From CAYHWW01 sp964360145 (lineage in GTDB: Bacteria > Bdellovibrionota > UBA1018 > CAYHWW01), in assembly GCA_964360145.1 (NCBI GenBank), contig CAYHWW010000001.1, positions 14,737 to 78,736 on the forward strand: 64,000 nucleotides of DNA. The letters are read 5' to 3'. Below the pieces are notes generated by a model, which was not told where the DNA came from, made no database searches, and saw only the letters and a program-made list of their open reading frames with translations. Below are positions 34,220 to 42,927 of this stretch, one piece after another. Every line of letters starts with the position of its first letter. The first letter of the stretch is position 1. Made by a program: the position numbers and the translations under genes.

Positions 34220-35080
34220 CTATACGTCAATTTTCATGACCTTCTTAATCATGAAGAAGGCACTTATTTCCAGGCCCACGACGGCGACGAGCACTCCCCA
34301 CCCAATGGGCGTGGTAAAGAGAGGGTCCATGAATCCGGGCTCGGATACTGAGAAAAAAATGCCTATGGCCGGCGGCATGGCGAGGAGCACCATGCCCTGA
34401 ATGAAGCCCTGGGCCGTCATGGCATCGATCTTGTTTTGGACCTTGATGCGCTCCCGGATGGTGGAGACAATCGTGTCGAAGGTTTCCGCCAAGTTGCCAC
34501 CGGTCTCCTTGAGGATGACGACGGCGGTAACGAACATCTCCACGTCTTCGCACTGGACGCGCTTCGAGAGATTGACGAGGGATTCTTCCAGGGACAAGCC
34601 CACCTTGGTCTCTGAGAGCACCAGGTTGAATTCCTCGGAGATGGGCTTAGGGCACTGCTCCACGACGATGCCCATGGACTGAGCGACAGAGAGGCCGGAC
34701 TTCATGGCATTGGCCATGAGGTTCAGGGCGTCCACCATCTGGTTATTGAACTGCACGGTGCGCCGCTGCACCAGATAATCGACCAGGGGCTTCGGCAGCT
34801 TCCACGAGGCAAAGGCAGCGAGGAGCCCGAAGAAAACACCTGGTAGCAGCTTGGGTAGAAAGAGAAGAAAAAATATGAGGAACGACACAAGAGCCGCGCC
34901 GCCCATGGCCCCCAGCACTTGATGGGGTTTGGCGTCGTAGAACATCATGTTGAGTTTTTCAGTGACGTAGTCGCGGGTACCCAGGGACTGGAAGCGGAGC
35001 CAGTCCAGGAAACGCACGTTGTACTGGTAGCTCACCACCAGCACGACGACACCGAAAAGCACTGAATAAATAAGAGGCAT
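34220..35080 (-). CDS. tadB: TadB inner-membrane platform protein
   Basis: A 286-residue type II secretion F-domain protein forming, with TadC, the inner-membrane platform of the Flp pilus machine. The start at 35080, 2 bases before the TadA stop, is preferred over a longer frame that lies inside tadA. Hydrophobic segments at the N-terminus (IYSVLFGVVVLVVSYQY), middle (VSFLIFFLLFLPKLLPG) and C-terminus flank the cytoplasmic F domain with MVDALNLMANAMKSGLSVAQ and LKETGGNLAETFDTIV, both typical of TadB/C. Confidence 0.9.
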   Translation of the reverse strand: MPLIYSVLFGVVVLVVSYQYNVRFLDWLRFQSLGTRDYVTEKLNMMFYDAKPHQVLGAMGGAALVSFLIFFLLFLPKLLPGVFFGLLAAFASWKLPKPLVDYLVQRRTVQFNNQMVDALNLMANAMKSGLSVAQSMGIVVEQCPKPISEEFNLVLSETKVGLSLEESLVNLSKRVQCEDVEMFVTAVVILKETGGNLAETFDTIVSTIRERIKVQNKIDAMTAQGFIQGMVLLAMPPAIGIFFSVSEPGFMDPLFTTPIGWGVLVAVVGLEISAFFMIKKVMKIDV

Positions 35081-35081
35081 A

Positions 35082-37232
35082 TTATTTTGAAGCGAACAGG
35101 GTGCGGGGGATCTTGATCCCCCTCGCTTCCATATCTTCGACAAATTTGGGGATAAACCCCGTAGGCACGAATTTCCCTATGATCTTCCGCTTCTTGTCGA
35201 AGCCTTCCTGTTTGTAGATGAAGATGTCCTGAAGACTCACGATCTCGCCCTGAATGCCCGTAACCTCAGTGATATAGGTGACCTTGCGGCTCCCGTCAGA
35301 CATGCGCGTCTGTTGCACGATGAGGTGCACGGCGGAGGCAATTTGTTCCCTGATGGCTTTCAGCGGTATGGCCACGCCGGACATCATAACGAGGGTTTCA
35401 AGGCGGGCGATGGAGTCCCGGGGGTTGTTCGCGTGAATGGTGGTCAGCGAGCCATCATGGCCGGTGTTCATGGCCTGTAACATGTCGAGGGCCTCGCCGG
35501 ACCGGCACTCACCTACGACAACTCGATCGGGGCGCATGCGCAGACAGCATTTGACGAGATCGCGGATGCTGACCTCGCCCTCGCCTTCGATGTTTTTCGG
35601 GCGGGTTTCGAGGCGCACCACGTGATCTTGCTGAAGCTGCAGCTCAGCGGCATCTTCCACGGTGATGATCCGCTCCGAGGCCGGGATGAAATTCGACAGC
35701 GTATTCAAAAGCGTTGTCTTACCGGAGCCGGTACCGCCGCTGACGATGATATTCAGCCGCCCCTCGACGCAGGTGCGCAGAAAATCCGCGATTTCCTGGG
35801 TCATGGAGCCCCAGGCGATGAGGTCCGCGGCGCCAATGCGCTTCTTCGGAAACTTGCGAATCGTGATGGTGGGCCCCCGCAGCGACAGCGGGGGGATGAT
35901 GATGTGCACCCGAGAGCCATCGCGCAGGCGGGCGTCCACATAGGGGGACTTCTCGTCGCAGCGACGGCCCAGGGGCGTCACGATGCGCTCGATGACGTTG
36001 TACATCTGCTGCTCGCTGGTGAAGAGCGTGGTGGACATCTGGGGCTTGCCCCCCTTTTCGATGTAGATCTGGTCACGGGCATTGACCATGATCTCAGTGA
36101 CGGCATCGTCGGCCAGCAGATCTTCCAGGGGGCCCAGACCCAGGGCTTCATCAAGGACTTCTTTGATGATGCGGGCGGAGTCCTCGCGATTTTTCACGAT
36201 GGAGCTGGCGTCCTCGCCCTGGAGAATATCCAAGATAGCTTTTTTGGTTTTCTCCCGCAGCAGCCCCCGCTGCTTCTCGTCGTTGGTGTCCACCGTTTGC
36301 TTTTTCAAGTCCAAAGTCTCGATGAGCCCCTTGTGGATGCGCATCTTCATGGCGGTCCAGGGGTCCACATTGGTGGCAAAGGGCCCGCTGGCGGCGCTGC
36401 CCCCCGCGAGAGCCGCGGCGCTGGGCGCGGCAGCGGCGGCCACCTTCGCGGCGACCCCCTGGGGTTTTTTAAGGTTGGCGAGCTGGTTCAACACCCCACC
36501 CTGCTGGAGTTTGCGCACGATATCCAGCATGGCCCTGCTGATGGGGGCCTGGGGCGCGGCGGCGACAAAGGGCTGGCTGCGCGCCAACGCGCCGGAGCAG
36601 GTGCCGTCGTCATCTGGCACGGCGGCGAAGATGGGGCGATTGACGTTCTTTTGCAGCACCTGAGCATTGACGATGGCGTTGGGATTGAAACGATTGATCA
36701 CCACCTGAACCATGTCCGGCGGGAATAAATTCTCCTGGATCTTCGCCAACACCTTCTTCGTCTGGTTCACCACAATGACGTCTTGGAGGGTGATGACGAT
36801 AATGGCGGTGGCGTACTCGAAAGTCTTGATGGCCGCGGCATCAATGGAGGAACCACAGTCCACCACGGTGAAGGGGAATATGTTCACCACGGACTTATAG
36901 AATTTTCCGAGTCCCTCGAGGTCGAGCTCGCGAGCCTGGTTTGCATCAGCCGGCGCGGAGATGAAACTCAACCCCTGCGGGGTAGTGGCCATCATGGGGT
37001 TCAAAACCTTGAGATCCAAGGCGCCCGCCTGGGCACGAGAGACTTCCACAATGGTTTTCGGCGAACGGGCGCCGATGATGAGGTTCTGGTCGCCCAGTGA
37101 AACCATATCCAGATCCACCAGGCAGGGACGCTGCCGCACCTCCATGAGGTACGCCACGGCGAGATTGGCGGCGAACACGGACTTGCCGACGCCCCCCTTT
37201 CCTCCCACCACCGCGACAATATGACCTGGCAT
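35082..37232 (-). CDS. tadA: TadZ-TadA fusion (CpaE-CpaF), pilus-assembly ATPase
   Basis: A 716-residue protein joining two usually separate Tad proteins. Residues 1-260 are a MinD/ParA-like TadZ/CpaE ATPase: deviant Walker [10 protein letters not shown] (10-18), [14 protein letters not shown], and [12 protein letters not shown] linker rich in Ala and Pro (about 265-295) follows. Residues about 310-716 are TadA/CpaF, the secretion ATPase: Walker [10 protein letters not shown] (499-507), Asp box [11 protein letters not shown], Walker [20 protein letters not shown] and His box [10 protein letters not shown]. The frame is continuous, so this is a true single polypeptide. It should tie polar positioning to pilus extrusion. 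Residues typical of a separate receiver domain of CpaE are missing. Confidence 0.95.
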   Translation of the reverse strand: MPGHIVAVVGGKGGVGKSVFAANLAVAYLMEVRQRPCLVDLDMVSLGDQNLIIGARSPKTIVEVSRAQAGALDLKVLNPMMATTPQGLSFISAPADANQARELDLEGLGKFYKSVVNIFPFTVVDCGSSIDAAAIKTFEYATAIIVITLQDVIVVNQTKKVLAKIQENLFPPDMVQVVINRFNPNAIVNAQVLQKNVNRPIFAAVPDDDGTCSGALARSQPFVAAAPQAPISRAMLDIVRKLQQGGVLNQLANLKKPQGVAAKVAAAAAPSAAALAGGSAASGPFATNVDPWTAMKMRIHKGLIETLDLKKQTVDTNDEKQRGLLREKTKKAILDILQGEDASSIVKNREDSARIIKEVLDEALGLGPLEDLLADDAVTEIMVNARDQIYIEKGGKPQMSTTLFTSEQQMYNVIERIVTPLGRRCDEKSPYVDARLRDGSRVHIIIPPLSLRGPTITIRKFPKKRIGAADLIAWGSMTQEIADFLRTCVEGRLNIIVSGGTGSGKTTLLNTLSNFIPASERIITVEDAAELQLQQDHVVRLETRPKNIEGEGEVSIRDLVKCCLRMRPDRVVVGECRSGEALDMLQAMNTGHDGSLTTIHANNPRDSIARLETLVMMSGVAIPLKAIREQIASAVHLIVQQTRMSDGSRKVTYITEVTGIQGEIVSLQDIFIYKQEGFDKKRKIIGKFVPTGFIPKFVEDMEARGIKIPRTLFASK

Positions 37233-37247
37233 TGCTATTCTCCCCTG

Positions 37248-38831
37248 TCAGTTGCGTTTCTTGATGCCGTATTTTTTCTTGATATCATCGGTGCCACTGG
37301 CCGCGCTCTCCACAACCTGCGGCGTTACAAAAATCACAAACTGGCTCTTATTCTTCGTGAAGGCCTTGGAGCGGATCAACGAGAACAACGGATCCTGGGG
37401 CACCTGACCCGGGCCGTCCTTATTGAAGTCCGTGATGAGGTCATTGGTGATGAGGTTCATCACCGCGGCGCTCTCCCCAGACTTGACACTGAAATTGCCC
37501 TCGTAATTGCTGGTCGCCGTGACCGGGGCCGTGTTGCCAATGAGCCTTCCCACCACCGAGGAATACTGGAATCCCATCTTGAGCGTCACCTGATCGCCGC
37601 CGGCAACCGTTGGCGTGATGTTCATATCCAAACCCACGTCCACGGCCTGGTAGTTCTGGTTGCCGTTTTTATCCAGCACCACCACAGGGTACTTTTGCTT
37701 TCTCTTCGCGTTGGCCTTGATGCCGGACTGGGTGAGGAGAATAGTCTCATGGAGAATGCGCACGTAACCGGCGGTTTGGGCGGCAGCGAGCTTGGGGAAG
37801 AGATTGGAGATGGTGCCCGCCAAGGCGCCGCTGCTGCTAGAGGTCACGCCCCCCGTGGTGGAGGGCCCGAAAGAGAGCGAGCCTCCGCTTGAGATGCCCG
37901 GAATCCAGGAGAAGCCGAAGTTGCGTCCGTAGGTTTTGGCAAGCTCCACCATATTGACGGTCATGCGCACCAACTTGGGCGCGGGCTGTTCTTTTTTAGC
38001 GGCGATGCGCAGCAGATTAATGATGGGCTCGCGCTTGGGGCGCTTGAAGACAATGCTTTCCGGCGCATTGAACTCCACCTGGGGCGGCATCATGTTTTCC
38101 ACGATCTTTCTCACCCGGGTGACTTCGTCGCCGCTGTCCACCACGCCCTCAAGCACGAAGGAATCACCCATGACCCGCACGCTGACCTTGGCGTTGTTGA
38201 CTTCGTCTTGCATGCGTTTGGCGAGGATCTTTTTCCCGATGGGGCTCACGGTGACTAGGTTCAAAACCAGGTCCTTGTAGGCGCCGTCGGAGAGAACCGC
38301 GTAGATGCGGTTGAGGTCCGTGGGCACGATGACTTCCCCGTCGGCGATGATCTTGTTGCCCATGATCTTGAATTCAATGCCTTCGATATCCTTCAAAAGG
38401 TCTTTGATTTCCCGAAGAGCGCGGGCCAGGTTGCTGCTGCTGACGATGGTGCGCAGGATGAGGCGCATATTGCCATTTTCATCACGCACCGAGATGGTGG
38501 TCTCGCCGTTTTTGATGGGCGTGAATACCAGCTGCTTCGACGGCGCGTCGGCGTACTGCACTGTTACGAGCGTGCCGTTGATGACCTTCACGCACTCGGC
38601 GATGGGCTCGCAAGGCTTGAAGCCCAGATCAAGAGTGCTCTGAATGCCCGCTACGAGGAGGAGGTCACGCTTCTCGGCAAGCTCCTCCGTTTGACGAGAG
38701 GTTCCCTCTTTGTACGCTTGCTTGCGGGCCCCCTGGCCCTGAGCGAGCGCGGCGGGGCCTGCCATGGCGAGGAGGGCCACCAGCATGAGCGCGCAAGGCT
38801 TCGTTTTTTTATCCCCTTTGAGACTTTTCAT
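37248..38831 (-). CDS. cpaC: RcpA/CpaC-type outer-membrane secretin
   Basis: A 527-residue secretin, the outer-membrane pore of the Flp pilus. A signal sequence is near the N-terminus (CALMLVALLAMAGPAALAQ). Residues about 60-150 are the pilus-formation N-terminal domain (TVQYADAPSKQLVFTPIKNG), followed by a BON-like region (DSFVLEGVVDSGDEVTRVRK), and residues about 285-510 are the secretin domain with the conserved VDVGLDMNITPTV and ESAAVMNLITNDLI segments (V-P-x-L-G-type end partly altered). The order CpaB-CpaC-TadZA-TadB fits canonical tad loci. Confidence 0.92.
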   Translation of the reverse strand: MKSLKGDKKTKPCALMLVALLAMAGPAALAQGQGARKQAYKEGTSRQTEELAEKRDLLLVAGIQSTLDLGFKPCEPIAECVKVINGTLVTVQYADAPSKQLVFTPIKNGETTISVRDENGNMRLILRTIVSSSNLARALREIKDLLKDIEGIEFKIMGNKIIADGEVIVPTDLNRIYAVLSDGAYKDLVLNLVTVSPIGKKILAKRMQDEVNNAKVSVRVMGDSFVLEGVVDSGDEVTRVRKIVENMMPPQVEFNAPESIVFKRPKREPIINLLRIAAKKEQPAPKLVRMTVNMVELAKTYGRNFGFSWIPGISSGGSLSFGPSTTGGVTSSSSGALAGTISNLFPKLAAAQTAGYVRILHETILLTQSGIKANAKRKQKYPVVVLDKNGNQNYQAVDVGLDMNITPTVAGGDQVTLKMGFQYSSVVGRLIGNTAPVTATSNYEGNFSVKSGESAAVMNLITNDLITDFNKDGPGQVPQDPLFSLIRSKAFTKNKSQFVIFVTPQVVESAASGTDDIKKKYGIKKRN

Positions 38832-38859
38832 GTCCTACAGAGAAGATAATAAACTATTT

Positions 38860-39663
38860 TTATTGCTTTGCGGCGGCTGGTGCTCTGGGTGCGCCGGTAC
38901 CATCATTGCCTAGCATGTCCCGCATGGTCGTGGGTGCCAGCACAACCCGCTCCGTATCGTCATTGTTGCGCAGGCTCAAAGTCAAAGAACCACCGCCGTT
39001 GTTGAAATAGGCCATGACCTGGGCGTTGGGGGGGTCTACTTCAACCGTAATGGTGCCGTATGCGTCATTTTCCGCCAGGTTACGGACGATGACGCGGCCG
39101 CTTTCATCTTTCTCTTCCCGGCGCGGCACATGGGAGGTGATGAATTTGCCTACCGCCAGCACGGGCACATCCTGGAGGATCGTTTTCGAAATCTGGTTGC
39201 CCTTGCCCGTGGAACCAGGAGGGTCAATGACGGCGATGACATCCACCCGGTCACCGGGCTTCAGAAGCTTCGAAACGCCGGTGACGTCATTGATATTCAT
39301 GCTCACCGCGCGCTTGCCCGGGGACACCTGGCGGGAGAGCCCCGTGCGCACGCCGAGGCCCGCGATCTTGTTGTAGGTGATTTGCTCGCCCTTGCGCATG
39401 GGCACCAGGGCCACGAAACCCACGACGTCCTTCTCGCTGGTGGTGGCGCCGGGCTCCCGGTAATCCTTGGGCACGTTGCGCACTTCAATGAGGTCTTTGG
39501 TGATCTCTTTCAACTCATTGATGTCTTTGCGAGCCACGATGACGGGCTCTTCATTGCCGTAGCGCTTGGACCACTCCTTCTCCCGGGAGTCGATATAGGA
39601 GTACACCATGAGCACCGCGGCCAGCGCCATTATGAGACTCATTGAGAAGGCTTTATTATTCAC
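38860..39663 (-). CDS. cpaB: CpaB/RcpC-type Flp pilus assembly protein
   Basis: A 267-residue periplasmic protein anchored by an N-terminal helix (FSMSLIMALAAVLMVYSYI). A SAF domain follows (VARKDINELKEITKDLIEVR, residues about 42-105), then the RcpC domain with MNINDVTGVSKLLKPGDRVDV and the final LSLRNNDDTERVVLAP. In known Tad systems it helps gate or stabilise the secretin. Good fit in length and in gene order. Confidence 0.92.
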   Translation of the reverse strand: MNNKAFSMSLIMALAAVLMVYSYIDSREKEWSKRYGNEEPVIVARKDINELKEITKDLIEVRNVPKDYREPGATTSEKDVVGFVALVPMRKGEQITYNKIAGLGVRTGLSRQVSPGKRAVSMNINDVTGVSKLLKPGDRVDVIAVIDPPGSTGKGNQISKTILQDVPVLAVGKFITSHVPRREEKDESGRVIVRNLAENDAYGTITVEVDPPNAQVMAYFNNGGGSLTLSLRNNDDTERVVLAPTTMRDMLGNDGTGAPRAPAAAKQ

Positions 39664-39666
39664 GGA

Positions 39667-40227
39667 CTAATCCTCACAGAAACTGACATGACTACCAAAC
39701 CCGTTCTCGTACCAGGATCGGACGCTGTCATGATTCGTTTCGGTCAAAAAGCGCACGGGATTAGATGGGTCAAAAGGTAGTAGCTTGGGCGGCATGCATA
39801 TGAAGCTGATGGAGCGGATGCGGACGGAGCGGCGACGCTCCGGTGGGAAGTTATTGCTGTCTTCGTCACCGGCGATGGGCCGATTTCCAACGTTGACCTG
39901 GGTGGGCACCATATTGCTGCCCTCTTCACGGGCGGCATTTTCTTCCGCGTTGCCCCACTTCTCTTTATCCATGCCGATCCAGAACCGCTGCCAGCCCGCC
40001 TGGTCCCGCTGGCCCGTTGGCACGGTCCACCGCAGGGCGGGATAGTCGGGGTGGTTATAGAGCATCTCGAAGAGCCTGGCGCGGGTGTACTGCTGGAAAA
40101 CATGGCCGCCATTAATGGCCATGCAGATCTGGATCATGGCGTAAATGAGCACCAGATAAAGAGGCAAGAAGAACGCAAACTCGAGAATGCTCTGGCCGTC
40201 TTCATTTTTCCTAGCAGCCATTGTCAT
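39667..40227 (-). CDS. TadE-like pseudopilin (first)
   Basis: A 186-residue protein with the TadE-type N-terminus: short basic leader, G-Q-S-I-L-E-F and a hydrophobic helix (AFFLPLYLVLIYAMIQICMA), then a periplasmic domain with a single Cys near the end plus one near residue 160. The Glu at position +5 after the presumed prepilin cleavage Gly is kept (GQSILEF). A second Met two codons inside is possible as start. It overlaps the next TadE-like gene by 17 bases. Confidence 0.8.
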   Translation of the reverse strand: MTMAARKNEDGQSILEFAFFLPLYLVLIYAMIQICMAINGGHVFQQYTRARLFEMLYNHPDYPALRWTVPTGQRDQAGWQRFWIGMDKEKWGNAEENAAREEGSNMVPTQVNVGNRPIAGDEDSNNFPPERRRSVRIRSISFICMPPKLLPFDPSNPVRFLTETNHDSVRSWYENGFGSHVSFCED

Positions 40228-40756
40228 ATAACCAGTTCTTCGCTTCCATGAAGCGCTTGCATTCTTCAGAGCTAATCTCCCGCCCCAGCCAGGATTCTGA
40301 TGTGAGTTTCACCCGGCCGTTGCGGCCTCTGGCGCTCACGGTGCCCACGAGGGGCATGACATACATGCGCTGAACGAACGAAAAGGTCACACCCTGCTGC
40401 CATCGCCAGTTCGCGTCCGTGGCATTGAACTCAGGGCCTGGACCCACGGAGGATCCTGGCACGGGCCCTGCGCCGTCGGCCTCCTCGTCGGGGCGCAGGC
40501 CGTAGCGCCGCCCCTCTTCACCCAGGAAGCTCACGAGAGTGCGCTCCGCGGAGCCCTTCTGCGCATTCTGATCGGAATTTCCGGCCATATAGGCCCGAGC
40601 GGCCATGAAGGTGGCATAATGCGCATAATGGCCCTGAGATAGGTTGAGGGCGCTCTTCGCGAGAATGAAAAAGAACGTAAAAAACGTCAGCGAGATAATA
40701 ATGAACTCAATAACGGATTGACCAGATCTTTGAGTAGGCTGCCGATAAGGGGTCAT
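40211..40756 (-). CDS. TadE-like pseudopilin (second)
   Basis: A 181-residue minor-pilin-like protein. Basic leader, then GQSVIEFIIISLTFFTFFF, the processed prepilin motif followed by one long hydrophobic helix; the periplasmic part ends with a Cys pair (S-E-E-C-K-R near 165 and a C-terminal D-N-G-C). It starts 4 bases inside the upstream pilin-like gene and overlaps the following TadE-like gene, so the minor pilins are translationally coupled. Processing by the prepilin peptidase encoded two genes upstream is expected. Confidence 0.8.
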   Translation of the reverse strand: MTPYRQPTQRSGQSVIEFIIISLTFFTFFFILAKSALNLSQGHYAHYATFMAARAYMAGNSDQNAQKGSAERTLVSFLGEEGRRYGLRPDEEADGAGPVPGSSVGPGPEFNATDANWRWQQGVTFSFVQRMYVMPLVGTVSARGRNGRVKLTSESWLGREISSEECKRFMEAKNWLYDNGC

Positions 40757-41043
40757 CTGCGCACCGCTATATTATTTTCAGCCCGCTTCCAAATCCTGAA
40801 ACTCGTTGCATTGAGGACCCGTGGGTGCAGCTCGTACTCGCCGCCCTCATCCGGCCCCTTGCTGCGCGCATCACCGTAGCGATAGGACGCCGCATACTGC
40901 TGAGTCATGAAGCGCTCCATCCGTTGCAGCTGCGCCGGAAGATAACCCAGCACAAGCCGCGTAGCCCCAACGACCATCACCAGCAAAAGGACATATTCAA
41001 CGAGAGTTTGGCCCTGTTCGCCCCGGCGCGCCCCCGTTCTCAT
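40753..41043 (-). CDS. Flp-type pseudopilin
   Basis: A 96-residue protein starting at the ATG that overlaps the prepilin peptidase stop (ATGA). The leader MRTGARRGEQG precedes the prepilin site, followed by QTLVEYVLLLVMVVGATRLV, the pilin helix with Glu at +5 and the neighbouring Tyr of Flp pilins. The longer C-terminal part (about 55 residues, charged) distinguishes it from the major Flp pilin. A longer upstream frame lies within the peptidase gene and is rejected. Confidence 0.75.
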   Translation of the reverse strand: MRTGARRGEQGQTLVEYVLLLVMVVGATRLVLGYLPAQLQRMERFMTQQYAASYRYGDARSKGPDEGGEYELHPRVLNATSFRIWKRAENNIAVRR

Positions 41044-41555
41044 CGGAGCAACTCCTTCAGCACAAAGCCCGTCAGCACGGCGACACCGAAAGGCGCCTGG
41101 GATTTCCGATCGAGCTTGGGCCACACCACGGCAAGACCCGGCGTGATCAGCGTGCGCAAAAAACGCCCCACTTCGCCGGCAAAAGCCCGCGCACGCCCGC
41201 GGGCGGCGATGATCACCACCGCGCCCACGCTAGCCACCAGCAAGCTCAAGGCCGCCACATCCACCATGGCCCCAGGGCCCAGGGCCGCGCCGAAGACCAT
41301 GAGCAGCTTGGTATCCCCCGCGCCCAGTATACCCGCGGCATTGAAGGGGAAAAATAGGACAAATGCGAGCAGTAGCCCCGCCACTCCCCATGCCAGGCCC
41401 GTGACGCCGCCAATGACCGCTGAAAACACCAACGCCGCGGCCATGGCCGGAAAAGTCAGCGCATTGCGGATGAGCCCGCTGCGATAGTCGGTCACCGCGG
41501 CGACGAGGGCCACTGCGCCAAGGAAAAGAACTCGAGCAAAGCCCCAGTCCATCAT
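41040..41555 (-). CDS. tadV: TadV/CpaA-type prepilin peptidase
   Basis: A 171-residue membrane aspartic protease (A24 family) that cleaves the leaders of Flp pilins and pseudopilins. The two catalytic Asp are visible: in VTDYRSGLIRNALTFP near the start and in GAGDTKLLMVFGAALG near residue 80. About six hydrophobic segments. The ATG overlapping the stop of the upstream pilin-like gene (ATGATG) is preferred over an in-frame TTG three codons earlier. It has no N-methylation domain, as usual for TadV. Confidence 0.9.
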   Translation of the reverse strand: MMDWGFARVLFLGAVALVAAVTDYRSGLIRNALTFPAMAAALVFSAVIGGVTGLAWGVAGLLLAFVLFFPFNAAGILGAGDTKLLMVFGAALGPGAMVDVAALSLLVASVGAVVIIAARGRARAFAGEVGRFLRTLITPGLAVVWPKLDRKSQAPFGVAVLTGFVLKELLR

Positions 41556-41821
41556 CGAATCCAACTCGATTGATGAACGTTCTGCCCTTTGAAGTCAAAG
41601 GACCCCGTGATGAGGCTTTTCTCCACCTCCGCACCCATGGTCTGAAAACCTTCGGCGAGGATGCGATTGAAACTACGAAAGATCAGCCCTGAGAACCCCG
41701 TCAAAAAAACCAGGAGAATGACGTACTCGATCAAGGACTGGCCGCTCAAACGGCGACGGCGCACGGAGGGGTCCGCACGCCTTATCATGAGCTGACTTCT
41801 GCTGTTCCCTGCTGTTGCCAT
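41552..41821 (-). CDS. Flp-like pilin or pseudopilin
   Basis: An 89-residue protein with a basic leader (RRADPSVRRRRLSG), the prepilin motif and a hydrophobic helix (QSLIEYVILLVFLTGFSGLI). Glu at +5 and Tyr at +6 are kept. A short hydrophilic C-terminus follows, larger than in the major Flp pilin. The first ATG is given; another, eleven codons inside (41788), would leave a leader of 16 residues and is equally possible. Confidence 0.75.
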   Translation of the reverse strand: MATAGNSRSQLMIRRADPSVRRRRLSGQSLIEYVILLVFLTGFSGLIFRSFNRILAEGFQTMGAEVEKSLITGSFDFKGQNVHQSSWIR

Positions 41822-41854
41822 GGCTCTCGTCCCTGAGTGCCGGAGATTTCAGTC

Positions 41855-42049
41855 TTATTCGCGGCCCACTTCGGTGGCAGCCTGGCCTGCCTGGTCAAAG
41901 ACCTGGCCCACCAGCTTTCCGAGTTGAGTCTTGAACGTGTTGCCCACTTGCTTCACCGCGATGACCAAGATGAGCACCAGCAAAACATATTCAGTGGTCG
42001 ATTGGCCCGACTCATCTCGCAGCCAACTCTTCAATTTCCCATCGCCCAT
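41855..42049 (-). CDS. flp: Major Flp pilin candidate
   Basis: A 64-residue protein of the size expected for the main Flp pilus subunit. Leader MGDGKLKSWLRDESG, then QSTTEYVLLVLILVIAVKQV: prepilin cleavage after Gly, Glu at +5, Tyr at +6 and the hydrophobic assembly helix. The ATG at 42049 is chosen because GGAGGA lies 10 bases upstream; an in-frame ATG eight codons earlier has a poorer site. It is the smallest of the pilin-like genes here and the first after the phosphatase gene. Confidence 0.85.
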   Translation of the reverse strand: MGDGKLKSWLRDESGQSTTEYVLLVLILVIAVKQVGNTFKTQLGKLVGQVFDQAGQAATEVGRE

Positions 42050-42150
42050 AGGTCTAAGTCCTCCGGAACCCATCTAACCCATCGGTCCCTTCACCTATAA
42101 ATTTTAATGGTTTATGCATCGCGCCACAAGGTTCTTTTTGCCCCGTGTCA

Positions 42151-42927
42151 TCAGCCGCAAACCAGCGAAATCAAAGCCTGATTATCCGCCCCACCCTTTT
42201 GAGTGGCGATTTCCGCAAGTCTGCGATTTTGTTCAGAAAGACCTAGATCCAACGACTTCGCGGTACGAAGGGTGCGAAAGGACTCAGCAAAGTCATCCTC
42301 CGCCAAGCGGGGGTAGATCCCGTCCGTGGCCAAAATGATGAGATCGCCCTTTTCCATCTGCAACTCGAAGATCTCGGGCTCCAGGTCCAAAGCATGACCC
42401 AGCGCCATGAGGGGGAAGGCCCATTTGCCATTCCAGCTGCCCTGGAACTGACCGCGAGCGCTGTTGTAGGAACGGGCTTTGGTGATGGCCTGCACCCGAC
42501 CCCGGCGCACCAGAAACGCCTGACAAGAGCCGCAGCTCCCTAATACGAGCTTGTTTCCCGAGGCGAAGGCAAAAAGGGCGCTAGCCCCGCCGCGGCCATT
42601 GATGTGACGCTTGCGATTTTCGTCGACCAGAACCTGGTTGGCGAAAAGAAAGGCATTGAACACCAGGTTGCCAGCGTCCGTGAGATAGCTGCGGTAAATG
42701 AACGGCAGCGTCACTTCGGAATCCCCAAGGCCGTTCTTCACGAAGAATGCCGCCTTCTCCAAAGCCTGGCGTGCGGCGACGTCACCGATGCCATTGCCGC
42801 CATATCCATCGGCCACGCCAAAACACAGGCGTTCGGCGTCAATGAGGCAGACGTCTTCGTTGAGGGGCCGAACGGGGCCCTTGTCCACGTAGGAGCCATA
42901 AGCCCTCACTGTCACGACGTTGCTCAT
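42151..42927 (-). CDS. PP2C-type Ser/Thr protein phosphatase
   Basis: A 258-residue metal-dependent phosphatase of the PPM family. Motifs in order: GPVRPLNEDVCLID (motif 1 metal Asp), CFGVADGYGGNGIGDVAA (the DGxGG motif), and near the C-terminus DLIILATDGIYPRLAEDDF (motif 8, DGxxD-like) and GGADNQALISLV (final D-N). It removes phosphate from Ser/Thr. It overlaps the FHA-TPR gene upstream by 4 bases. FHA domains read phosphothreonine, so a phosphorylation switch on the Tad machine is suggested. No kinase gene is in the operon. Confidence 0.9.
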   Translation of the reverse strand: MSNVVTVRAYGSYVDKGPVRPLNEDVCLIDAERLCFGVADGYGGNGIGDVAARQALEKAAFFVKNGLGDSEVTLPFIYRSYLTDAGNLVFNAFLFANQVLVDENRKRHINGRGGASALFAFASGNKLVLGSCGSCQAFLVRRGRVQAITKARSYNSARGQFQGSWNGKWAFPLMALGHALDLEPEIFELQMEKGDLIILATDGIYPRLAEDDFAESFRTLRTAKSLDLGLSEQNRRLAEIATQKGGADNQALISLVCG

